Origin: an uncultured Petrotoga sp.
GTDB taxonomy: Bacteria > Thermotogota > Thermotogae > Petrotogales > Petrotogaceae
Length of the DNA stretch: 34,603 nt
Assembly: GCA_937871925.1 (NCBI GenBank)
Contig: CALMRR010000129.1
Location: 1 to 34,603 of the forward strand
Reading direction: 5' to 3'
This document shows, one piece after another, positions 22,296-29,761 of the stretch; positions within the stretch are counted from its first letter, which is position 1, and each line of letters starts with the position of its first letter. A program made the translations under genes and the position numbers. The notes under the pieces were generated by a model. That model was given only the letters and a program-made list of their open reading frames with translations, had not been told where the DNA came from and made no database searches.

Positions 22296-23579
22296 ATGCA
22301 TATTTTGACTAAAGACGGAGTTTTTAGATTTATAAGTACTCCGGTAAATTGTAATGATTATATAACCCCTCTTATAACCGACTCTCACATGCACCTTTTA
22401 TCTTTCGGAAAAAAACTTATAACACCGTCTCTGGAAAATCTTACTCTCGCACAGATAAAAGAACTTATTGTTAAAAAATTGCAAGAAGGGAGCTCTCCAA
22501 TATTTCTAAGAGGCTGGGATGAATCAACCGCATTGGTTACAAGGAGATTTATCGATGAAATCACTATTGAAACACCGGTTATACTCATCAGAAGATGTGG
22601 CCATAAGGCAGTGGTAAATAAACCTGTGATAGACACGGTGGACTTCTCTGCAGAAAGCTCCTATGTTGATCCTGTCAGCGGTACTGTCACTGAAAATGCA
22701 ATAAAAATTCTTTACTCCGCCATAAAGGAGAACTTTGATATCAAAAAAGCTTTTGAACATGCAACTGCCTATCTTACTTCAAAAGGCTACGGATTTATAC
22801 ATTCCGATGATCTTCACGGAATAACCCCTGAAGAACTTCCCTTTGAAAACTCCAAACTCAAGATATTCGAAAAAGTAGCAGTAAATAACTGTGATGAGCT
22901 TTTATCGTTCAGCGAACAGGGTTACTTCGAATACTTCCGTTCAGTTAAAATATATGTGGATGGTTCCTTCGGTGCAAGAACTGCATTACTTTCCCAAAAA
23001 TATAAGGATACTGAAGACCTTGGACAAAAAGTATGGAATAAAGACCAGATAGCGCAAGCGCTTAACTTCTGTGAAGAAAAAAATCTTCACCTCGCAATGC
23101 ATGCTATAGGAGACGGAGCCATCGATGAAATACTCGGTGCAATAGAACAGGTAAAACCTCGTAAACTTCATAGAATTATCCATGCTTCTCTTATACGCGA
23201 TGAACAGCTTGAATACATAGCTTCCCATCCGGTAGTACTTGATGTTCAGCCGGCTTTTATAGAGTCTGACAAAACATTGATCCCTCTCTGTCTGGGAGAA
23301 AGAGCTGCTCTTTGCTATAGGTTCAAAGATTTCTTCACTTACTCTATCCCTGTAACCTTTTCTTCAGATGCCCCGGTGGAAACACCTGATTGGGTAAGGG
23401 ATTTGAGAATTCTTTCAGAAAGCGGGGTTTCACTAAGACAAAGCATTGTTTCTATGACATACGGAGCATCGGTAATTGATGACTTTGAAAGAGATCCGCT
23501 TACAACCGGCAAATATCTTGTATTTAATTGTGATCCTTTTGAAAAGATTAGTATTCCACAGATTTTTTTGATAAATTAG
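22296..23579 (+). CDS. YtcJ-like amidohydrolase (amidohydrolase_3 family), compact
   Basis: The 427-residue protein has the metal-binding pattern of the amidohydrolase superfamily: His31 and His33 (DSHMH), Lys218 (KIYVDG, possibly carbamylated), His269 (AMHAIGDGAID), His296 (RIIHASL) and Asp358 (SSDAPVETPDW). The metal ligands are all there, so it should hydrolyse an amide or related bond. Typical YtcJ proteins have about 530 residues with a longer N-terminal strand domain; here only 30 residues precede the HxH motif and the insert between HxH and the lysine is short. The substrate is unknown. The gene has its own GGAGGA ribosome binding site and stands alone. Confidence 0.85.
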   Translation: MHILTKDGVFRFISTPVNCNDYITPLITDSHMHLLSFGKKLITPSLENLTLAQIKELIVKKLQEGSSPIFLRGWDESTALVTRRFIDEITIETPVILIRRCGHKAVVNKPVIDTVDFSAESSYVDPVSGTVTENAIKILYSAIKENFDIKKAFEHATAYLTSKGYGFIHSDDLHGITPEELPFENSKLKIFEKVAVNNCDELLSFSEQGYFEYFRSVKIYVDGSFGARTALLSQKYKDTEDLGQKVWNKDQIAQALNFCEEKNLHLAMHAIGDGAIDEILGAIEQVKPRKLHRIIHASLIRDEQLEYIASHPVVLDVQPAFIESDKTLIPLCLGERAALCYRFKDFFTYSIPVTFSSDAPVETPDWVRDLRILSESGVSLRQSIVSMTYGASVIDDFERDPLTTGKYLVFNCDPFEKISIPQIFLIN

Positions 23580-23680
23580 CATTTTTTGTTTGCTTTTGCT
23601 TAAAAAACAAATTACGAATATATTTACCTACTATCTTATTATTTATAGAATATATTCATCTTGATTTTCTTTATTTTGCA

Positions 23681-23707
23681 TTAGCACTTGACATTATCGA
23701 GTGATAA
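23681..23707 (+). promoter_or_regulatory. CIRCE element (HrcA operator)
   Basis: TTAGCACTT-N9-GAGTGATAA matches the consensus TTAGCACTC-N9-GAGTGCTAA at 16 of 18 arm positions with exact spacing. It overlaps the -35 and the spacer of the hsp20 promoter, the normal position for HrcA repression. No hrcA gene lies in this window. Confidence 0.88.
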
Positions 23708-23716
23708 TGATATTAT
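23688..23716 (+). promoter_or_regulatory. promoter of hsp20
   Basis: TTGACA (23688-23693) and TATTAT (23711-23716) are 17 bases apart and 38 bases before the ATG. The -35 lies within the CIRCE element, so heat-inducible derepression is expected. Confidence 0.85.
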
Positions 23717-23753
23717 TGTATTACATAAAAATATGAGATAGGAGGAAATATAT

Positions 23754-24188
23754 ATGACAGCATACATAAGATACTTACCGGCAGATGACGAGTGCGGTTT
23801 TTGTTCTTCAGTATTGAACGGAAAGGAGTACGATGTTTCAGAGTTAATGGCAAAAGATTCAACTTATAATGGAATCTCACCTGATACCGATATATATGAA
23901 AAAGATGAAAAGATAATTTTTGAAACGGAACTGCCGGGACTCTCTAAAAATGATATAAAGATAAAGGTTCAAGAAGATATCTTATCAGTATCGGCTCAGA
24001 AAAGCGTTGATGCCTCCAGAAAGTTTCTCAGAAAAGAACGTGTTTACGGAAAACTGGAAAGAACTTTCAGATTGCCTAAGGATTATGATATCAACTCTCT
24101 TAATGCCAGGTACGAAAACGGAGTACTTACACTAGAGCTTTCAAAGACAAAAAACGATAACAAAGTACGTGAAGTTCAGGTATTATAA
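23754..24188 (+). CDS. hsp20: small heat-shock protein, Hsp20 family
   Basis: The 144-residue protein contains an alpha-crystallin domain from about 43 to 140: DIYEKDEKIIFETELPGLSKNDIKIKV, then RKERVYGKLERTFRLP and the signature ARYENGVLTLELSK. The C-terminal VQV can serve as the I/V-x-I/V oligomer contact. It should bind unfolding proteins and hold them for refolding. The short N-terminal arm contains CGFC (Cys14, Cys17), unusual for this family. The ATG follows AGGAGG. It lies behind a CIRCE element and before htpG, with a small terminator hairpin between them that may be leaky. Confidence 0.92.
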   Translation: MTAYIRYLPADDECGFCSSVLNGKEYDVSELMAKDSTYNGISPDTDIYEKDEKIIFETELPGLSKNDIKIKVQEDILSVSAQKSVDASRKFLRKERVYGKLERTFRLPKDYDINSLNARYENGVLTLELSKTKNDNKVREVQVL

Positions 24189-24197
24189 AAGAATAAG

Positions 24198-24227
24198 CCA
24201 AAAAGGACTCGAGAGGTCCTTTTTTGG
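24198..24227 (+). terminator. hairpin terminator between hsp20 and htpG
   Basis: CCAAAAAGGAC (24198-24208) pairs with GTCCTTTTTTGG (24216-24227), with one bulged base, followed by TTATAAAAA. It could reduce rather than abolish read-through into htpG. No strong promoter is visible between it and htpG. Confidence 0.7.
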
Positions 24228-24256
24228 TTATAAAAATAGACAGGAGGAAAGAAACA

Positions 24257-26173
24257 ATGGCTGAAAAAATGCAATTTCAAGCAGAAACTAAGCAACTTCT
24301 GGATCTTATGATCAACTCTATATACACTCATAAGGAAATTTTCCTTAGAGAGCTTATATCAAACGCTTCTGATGCTTTGGATAAGGCTAGATTTCGTTCT
24401 TTGACCGATACAAGCATCCTGGCGGATGATACTGAACTGAAAATACTTCTGGAAATTGACAAAGAAGCAGGATGTCTAAAAGTATCAGACAACGGAATAG
24501 GAATGAGCTATGATGAAGTTATCCAGAACATCGGAACAATAGCCAAATCCGGTTCCAAGGCCTTTATTGAAAAAATGAAGCAAACTCAGGCATCTGCAGA
24601 CGGGTTGGAACTTATAGGACAGTTTGGAGTGGGTTTCTACTCTGCTTTCATGGTAGCAAAAAAGGTAACCATAATGACCAAATCCATAGATTCCCAAGAA
24701 AGAGCCGTCCTATGGGAGTCTGAAGGAGACGGAACCTATACTATTGACTACTGTGACAGGTTAAATCGCGGAACCACTATAGTTATTGATCTGAGAGATG
24801 AGTTTAAAAACGATGCAAACGGTCTGAACCTTCTTGACCAGTACACTATAAGCGAGCTTGTCAAAAAGTATTCCGATTACATACGATACCCGATTATTAT
24901 GGACTATGAAGTAGAGGAAAAAATAAAGGATGACGCTGACAGCGGGAAAGAAAAAACCGTTACAAGAAAAATTCCTAAAACCCTTAACTCGTTGCTTCCC
25001 CTCTGGGAAAAAGATAAAAAAAATATATCTCAGGATGAGTATAATCAGCTTTACAAGGATCTTTTTCATGATTGGAACGATCCAATACAGGTGGTGCATT
25101 TCAAAGGCGAAGGCACGGTTCAGTTTACTGCCCTTGTATATATTCCGTCTAAAGCTCCTTATGATTTTTATACCAAGGATTTTCAGAGAGGTGTGAGTCT
25201 CTATTCAAAACATGTATTTATAATGGAAAAGTATGAAGATCTTCTTCCTGAGTATCTTGGCTTTATAAAAGGACTTGTTGATTCGCCGGACTTTTCATTA
25301 AATATATCCAGAGAGCTTCTGCAACAGGGAAAACAGCTCCAGGGAATTAAAAAATCTCTTGAAAAGAATATTATTCAGGCGTTAAAATCAATGCTTGAAA
25401 ATGACAGAAAAAAATATGAAGGATTTTGGAAGGAGTTTTCAAGAGCAATAAAAGCCGGAATTTATATGAACTATGAAAACAAGGAAAAACTTTCGGAGCT
25501 GCTTATGTTTGACAGTTCATCTGATGTAGGATTGACAACTCTGAAAGAGTATGTTTCGCGTATGAAAGAAGGGCAGGAGTATATTTACTACGCTTTTGCC
25601 AAAGACAGAAGTGCGGCACAAAAGCTTCCGCAAATAGAGGGTTTGATTGATAAGGGCTTTGAAGTACTTTTTATATATGAAAATATGGATGAGCTTGTGC
25701 TTGACTTCATATCGGAGTTTAATACAAAAAAGATTCAGTCAGCCAGTAAGGAAGAGGAAAAACCTTCAGATAAACAGGATAAGACAGAAAACGCAGAGCA
25801 GTCAGATATATTGCAGTTCATAAAGGAACATCTTAAAAATACTGTCTCAGATGTACGTATAAGTTCCAGGCTAAAGAACAGCCCTTCATGCATAGTAAGC
25901 AGTAAAGACGGAATAAGTATGGCTGTTGAACAGTTGATCAAACAAATGGGTGAAAATCAGGATCTATCTGAACTAAAAGCTAAAAAAATTCTTGAAATAA
26001 ATCCCGACCATAAAATGTACGCCGCCATAAAAGCATCGTTTGAACAGGATAAAACATCTCAGAAGCTTAAGAATCTTATAGATGTAATTTATGCGCAGGC
26101 GCTTATATCTCAGGGACTTGCACCTGAAGATCCTTCGTCTTTTATTGAAAAAATTTCCGAGTTAATTTCCTGA
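24257..26173 (+). CDS. htpG: molecular chaperone HtpG (Hsp90)
   Basis: ATG 24257 with AGGAGGAAAG upstream gives 638 residues, normal for bacterial Hsp90. The N-terminal GHKL ATPase has ELISNASDALDKAR (Glu32, Asn36), SDNGIGM (Asp78) and GQFGVGFYS (121-129). The middle domain carries NISRELLQQ, which supplies the ATP-contacting arginine, and the C-terminal dimerisation region follows an acidic lysine/glutamate-rich linker (about 505-520). It lacks the eukaryotic MEEVD tail, as expected. It works as an ATP-driven chaperone dimer in the cytoplasm. It may be transcribed in part from the CIRCE-controlled hsp20 promoter, given the missing promoter of its own. Confidence 0.97.
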   Translation: MAEKMQFQAETKQLLDLMINSIYTHKEIFLRELISNASDALDKARFRSLTDTSILADDTELKILLEIDKEAGCLKVSDNGIGMSYDEVIQNIGTIAKSGSKAFIEKMKQTQASADGLELIGQFGVGFYSAFMVAKKVTIMTKSIDSQERAVLWESEGDGTYTIDYCDRLNRGTTIVIDLRDEFKNDANGLNLLDQYTISELVKKYSDYIRYPIIMDYEVEEKIKDDADSGKEKTVTRKIPKTLNSLLPLWEKDKKNISQDEYNQLYKDLFHDWNDPIQVVHFKGEGTVQFTALVYIPSKAPYDFYTKDFQRGVSLYSKHVFIMEKYEDLLPEYLGFIKGLVDSPDFSLNISRELLQQGKQLQGIKKSLEKNIIQALKSMLENDRKKYEGFWKEFSRAIKAGIYMNYENKEKLSELLMFDSSSDVGLTTLKEYVSRMKEGQEYIYYAFAKDRSAAQKLPQIEGLIDKGFEVLFIYENMDELVLDFISEFNTKKIQSASKEEEKPSDKQDKTENAEQSDILQFIKEHLKNTVSDVRISSRLKNSPSCIVSSKDGISMAVEQLIKQMGENQDLSELKAKKILEINPDHKMYAAIKASFEQDKTSQKLKNLIDVIYAQALISQGLAPEDPSSFIEKISELIS

Positions 26174-26183
26174 CACATCTAAA

Positions 26184-26236
26184 AACCCCTTTTACCAGAT
26201 ATTTCACCTGATAAAAGGGGGTTGTTTATTTTTATG
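26184..26236 (+). terminator. intrinsic terminator of htpG
   Basis: AACCCCTTTTA (26184-26194) pairs with TAAAAGGGG-GTT (26212-26223), extended by CAG/CTG after one mismatch, and is followed by a T-rich run. The rest of the interval to 26343 is AT-rich; TTGAAA at 26258 and TAAAAT at 26293 are weak promoter candidates. Confidence 0.85.
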
Positions 26237-26343
26237 AGGCTATCTTTTTAGTACACTTTGAAAACAAATTTTATTTTTCAGTAATAATCTGGTAAAATAT
26301 TATATAAGTTTGCTTTTATTTTTTTGTTCAGGGTGGGTGCATA

Positions 26344-28671
26344 ATGAAGTATCTTCTTGAAGATCTCTTGGATATATCGGCACTTAAAAAAGTGCTTACC
26401 AATTTTTATGAGTTCTCAGAAGTTCCGGTAACTTTGATAAACTCTGTCGGCCGCCCTCTGATAAGCATAGGCTGGATTGATATCTGCACAAAATTTCATA
26501 GGAAAAATCCTTTTTCTTCCGCTAGATGTACGGAAAGTGATTTTGAGCTCTTTAATTCATTGCTCAAGGAAAATTCTCATGTGTTAAAAAAATGCAGTAA
26601 CGGCCTTCTTGAACTGGGTTCAAAGATAACCATCGATAATGTTTTCATGGGAAGCATCATTGTCGGACAGTTCCTTACGGAAAAACCGGATATAAACTTC
26701 TTCATGGAACAGGCAAGGAACTACGGCTTCAATGAACCCGAATACATTCTTGCAGTAAAAAAGATTCCATTAATATCTCATGAAAAAATCAATGCTATAA
26801 TTCAGTTCGTGACAAGTTTGACCTTTATGATAGCCCAGGTTGGTTATAAACGCTTAAAAGAACTTGAACTTATAAATATCATGAACATTACCCAGGACAG
26901 ACTGACAAACGTTGAAGGATTTTACAGCCAGCTCCTTGATATCCTGCCCGATCCATGTATAATTATGGGACTGTCGGGAGAAATCAGGACAGCATCCAAA
27001 AAGACTCTTAAACTGTTTGATTATACCTTGGAATCCTTTTCAAAAATGAAAATTACCCAGGTTATTGAACCGCAAAGTATCAAAGATGCTTCTGACGATC
27101 TTGCTGCTTTGAAGTCATGCCTTGAAATAACTCCAAAAGAGTACTGCCTTAAAACCTCAAAAGGACAGATATTCTATGCCTCTGTAAACTCCAAATTACT
27201 TTATGATATCAATGGATCTCCGAACGCTATTGTCTGTTCACTGCGCAAGACAGAGAATTTTTCTGAAAATGATGAAAGCTCTTTGAAAGTACAGCTTTCA
27301 CTTTCCAATCTATTTGATATAAACTTAATTTCGGCATTGTATTTGAAGCTTCAGCTTCGCAGCCTGAAAAATGAAGACAAAGATGCTCTTTATGCAGCTA
27401 ATGGTTTCTCATGGTCTTCTGCGGACGGAAAAGAAAGCATGTTCAGCCTTAAAGATACGATATTAGCAACCGCCCAAGCATACAGACCCAAGATAGGCAA
27501 GCTTAACATCACCATGGAAAACAGCAGCGATATGGCACCGGATTTGATTATCTCAGATTTTCATGCTTTGGCACGAATACTTTACGATATTTTTGCCGTT
27601 ATTGAAAGAATCTCAGGCAATCAAGTCATAAATATAAACGTTTCGACTTTCAATTTAACTCCCCAGAAGTTGGGTATATCTTTTACACTTGACAGTTCGG
27701 TTTTTTCTATTGACGAGTTTTCAGGAACGTATCGTTTTTCTTGGACAGATTATAGCTTGGCGGATGATCTCTTTTTCCGGCTTCCGTATCTTAAAGCTCT
27801 CGTTTCTTCTATGAAGCCTTTATTTGGAGAGATGCAAGTGCTTTTCACTAAATCATCAAGCAGATTAACACTGGAGTTTGCTTTCAAAAACTTCCAAATT
27901 GACACAGCTTTATCTTCTGAATGCTTTGAAAATCAGTCCGGAGGGAAAAAGAGTATGTCTGACTTGAATGTTCTTGTTGCTGAAGATGATTTCATTAACC
28001 AAAAACTTATCGGCAATATTCTTGCTAAAGAAAAAATATCCTGCTTCATTGTATCCGATGGACAGAAGGCTGTGGATGAGTATATCCGCAATCCTTCTTA
28101 CGATCTTATTTTAATGGATATACAGATGCCTGTTATGAACGGCATAGATGCCAGTAACGCCATAAGAAAAATAAATCCAACGGTTCCTATTGTTGCTCTT
28201 ACCGCTGATCTTTCGTCAGAAGATAAAGACAGGATCAAAGCTGCCGGAATTGATAAACTTTTGGTAAAACCCTTTCAGACAAGTGATCTTATTGAGACAT
28301 TTAAAATCATGAATATTTGCACCAGCAGTTCAGAAAAAAACATAAAAGAGCTTATTGGAAAGGTTCAGGAAGAAACAGGACTTGTGGAAAGTGAGGTTCA
28401 GGAGTTGCTTGGCGAATATGTCAAATACACTTCATCTGAATTTGAAATTCTCGGAGAGATGATTGAAAAAAATGATTTTGAAGGTATTTCAAAGCTTTCT
28501 CACAAATTGAAAGGCTCGTCCCTTTCTCTAAGAATATCAAATATTGCTGAAATTTTACAGAAAATGGATGAAGATGCAAAGAATAAAAACAATCTTAATT
28601 TCCAGGACTATCTTGATGAACTGGACATATATCTTAAAGCCATAAAAAACGGGCTTAGTGGACAGAGGTGA
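26344..28671 (+). CDS. PocR-PAS-degenerate histidine kinase-REC-HPt hybrid protein
   Basis: This is a 775-residue cytoplasmic protein. PocR sensory domain about 1-175, with the three typical cysteines Cys48, Cys62 and Cys84 and GSIIVGQFL; PAS about 190-305; a kinase-like region 313-515; receiver about 541-655 (Asp548/Asp549, phospho-acceptor Asp592 in LMDIQMP, Thr620, Lys642); HPt about 680-770 with His720 in LSHKLKGSS. The kinase-like region follows the HisKA-HATPase layout (FSLKDTILATAQAYRPKIGKLNI, then DFHALARILYDIFAVIERISG), but no phospho-acceptor His occurs between 146 and 408, the N-box asparagine is replaced and no DxGxG or GTGLGL box is found. It probably relays phosphate rather than autophosphorylating. 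The HD-GYP gene follows after 4 bases. Confidence 0.88.
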   Translation: MKYLLEDLLDISALKKVLTNFYEFSEVPVTLINSVGRPLISIGWIDICTKFHRKNPFSSARCTESDFELFNSLLKENSHVLKKCSNGLLELGSKITIDNVFMGSIIVGQFLTEKPDINFFMEQARNYGFNEPEYILAVKKIPLISHEKINAIIQFVTSLTFMIAQVGYKRLKELELINIMNITQDRLTNVEGFYSQLLDILPDPCIIMGLSGEIRTASKKTLKLFDYTLESFSKMKITQVIEPQSIKDASDDLAALKSCLEITPKEYCLKTSKGQIFYASVNSKLLYDINGSPNAIVCSLRKTENFSENDESSLKVQLSLSNLFDINLISALYLKLQLRSLKNEDKDALYAANGFSWSSADGKESMFSLKDTILATAQAYRPKIGKLNITMENSSDMAPDLIISDFHALARILYDIFAVIERISGNQVININVSTFNLTPQKLGISFTLDSSVFSIDEFSGTYRFSWTDYSLADDLFFRLPYLKALVSSMKPLFGEMQVLFTKSSSRLTLEFAFKNFQIDTALSSECFENQSGGKKSMSDLNVLVAEDDFINQKLIGNILAKEKISCFIVSDGQKAVDEYIRNPSYDLILMDIQMPVMNGIDASNAIRKINPTVPIVALTADLSSEDKDRIKAAGIDKLLVKPFQTSDLIETFKIMNICTSSSEKNIKELIGKVQEETGLVESEVQELLGEYVKYTSSEFEILGEMIEKNDFEGISKLSHKLKGSSLSLRISNIAEILQKMDEDAKNKNNLNFQDYLDELDIYLKAIKNGLSGQR

Positions 28672-28675
28672 GATA

Positions 28676-29761
28676 ATGGATGACTTTCTGAGCTTTGCAC
28701 AAGAAACCCAAAACACTTGCGGTTATACCAAAGAAGCATGGAAAATTCTCATAGTTGATGATGATGTGATGATACATAAAATAACCAAAATAGTACTTAA
28801 GGATATGACTTTCAGAAATAAAAACATCGAATTTCTCAGCGCTTACAGTGAAAGGCAGGCAAGAGAAGTACTTTTCAGGGAAGACGATATTGCCGTAGTG
28901 CTTTTAGATGTAGTGATGGAGGAAAACGACTCCGGTCTTAAGCTGGTAGAGTACATACGTAATGAACTGAAAAACAGTATGCTCCGTATAATTCTCAGAA
29001 CCGGACATCCTGGTTCGGCACCGGAAGAAAAAGTTGTGCTTGAATACGATATAAACGATTACAAAGAAAAAACAGAGCTGACCAAAGGCAAGCTTTTTAC
29101 TTCAATTATAAACGCTCTCAGAAGTTATGATGATATGGTGCAGCTTGATTTAAAACGTAAAGAACTGAAAGAGACTCAAAAAGATATAATAATGACACTT
29201 TCGGAAATAGCTGAAACCCGTTCGAAGGAAACAGGAAATCATGTAAAAAGAGTATCAGAATTTGCACAGCTAATAGGAAAAAAATACGGTTTTTCAGATG
29301 AAGACAATGAAATACTTAAAAATGCCGCAGCTCTGCACGATATAGGCAAAATAGTAATAGCTGACAGTATTCTTCTGGCTCCCAGACAGTTGACAACTGT
29401 AGAGTTTGATATAATGAAAAATCATACCGTTTATGGGTATGATCTTTTGAAAAGTTCAAAACAACAGATGCTTCAAAGTGCTTCAGTAGTTGCTCTGCAA
29501 CATCATGAAAGGTATGACGGAAAAGGTTATCCGAACGGTCTTTCCAAAGACGAAATACATATATTTGCACGTATCGTATCCATAGCCGATGTCTTTGATG
29601 CACTTAGCACTGACAGGGTATACAGAAAGGCATGGACTCTTGACAATACACTGGAATATATGAAACGTGAACGTGAAAAACAGTTTGATCCGTTCCTTTT
29701 GGACATTTTTATAAACAGCATAGATACAGTAAAGTCCATAATGAATAAGCTCAACGACTGA
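28676..29761 (+). CDS. response regulator with HD-GYP c-di-GMP phosphodiesterase domain
   Basis: ATG 28676 (AGAGGTG upstream) gives 361 residues. The receiver (about 22-150) has VDDD and phospho-acceptor Asp78 (VLLDVVME), and its LRTGHPGSAPEEKVVLEYDINDYKEK stretch is typical of receivers fused to HD-GYP. The HD-GYP domain (about 175-350) has all hallmark residues: His189 (GNHVKRV), HD at 221-222 (ALHDIGKI), His250, HHERYDGKGYP at 276-286 and Asp305 (IADVFDAL). It should be an active c-di-GMP phosphodiesterase controlled by phosphorylation, opposing the cyclase at 10550. It follows the PocR hybrid gene by 4 bases, so that protein's HPt is the likely phosphate donor. It converges on the histidine kinase gene with an 11-base overlap. 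Confidence 0.93.
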   Translation: MDDFLSFAQETQNTCGYTKEAWKILIVDDDVMIHKITKIVLKDMTFRNKNIEFLSAYSERQAREVLFREDDIAVVLLDVVMEENDSGLKLVEYIRNELKNSMLRIILRTGHPGSAPEEKVVLEYDINDYKEKTELTKGKLFTSIINALRSYDDMVQLDLKRKELKETQKDIIMTLSEIAETRSKETGNHVKRVSEFAQLIGKKYGFSDEDNEILKNAAALHDIGKIVIADSILLAPRQLTTVEFDIMKNHTVYGYDLLKSSKQQMLQSASVVALQHHERYDGKGYPNGLSKDEIHIFARIVSIADVFDALSTDRVYRKAWTLDNTLEYMKREREKQFDPFLLDIFINSIDTVKSIMNKLND

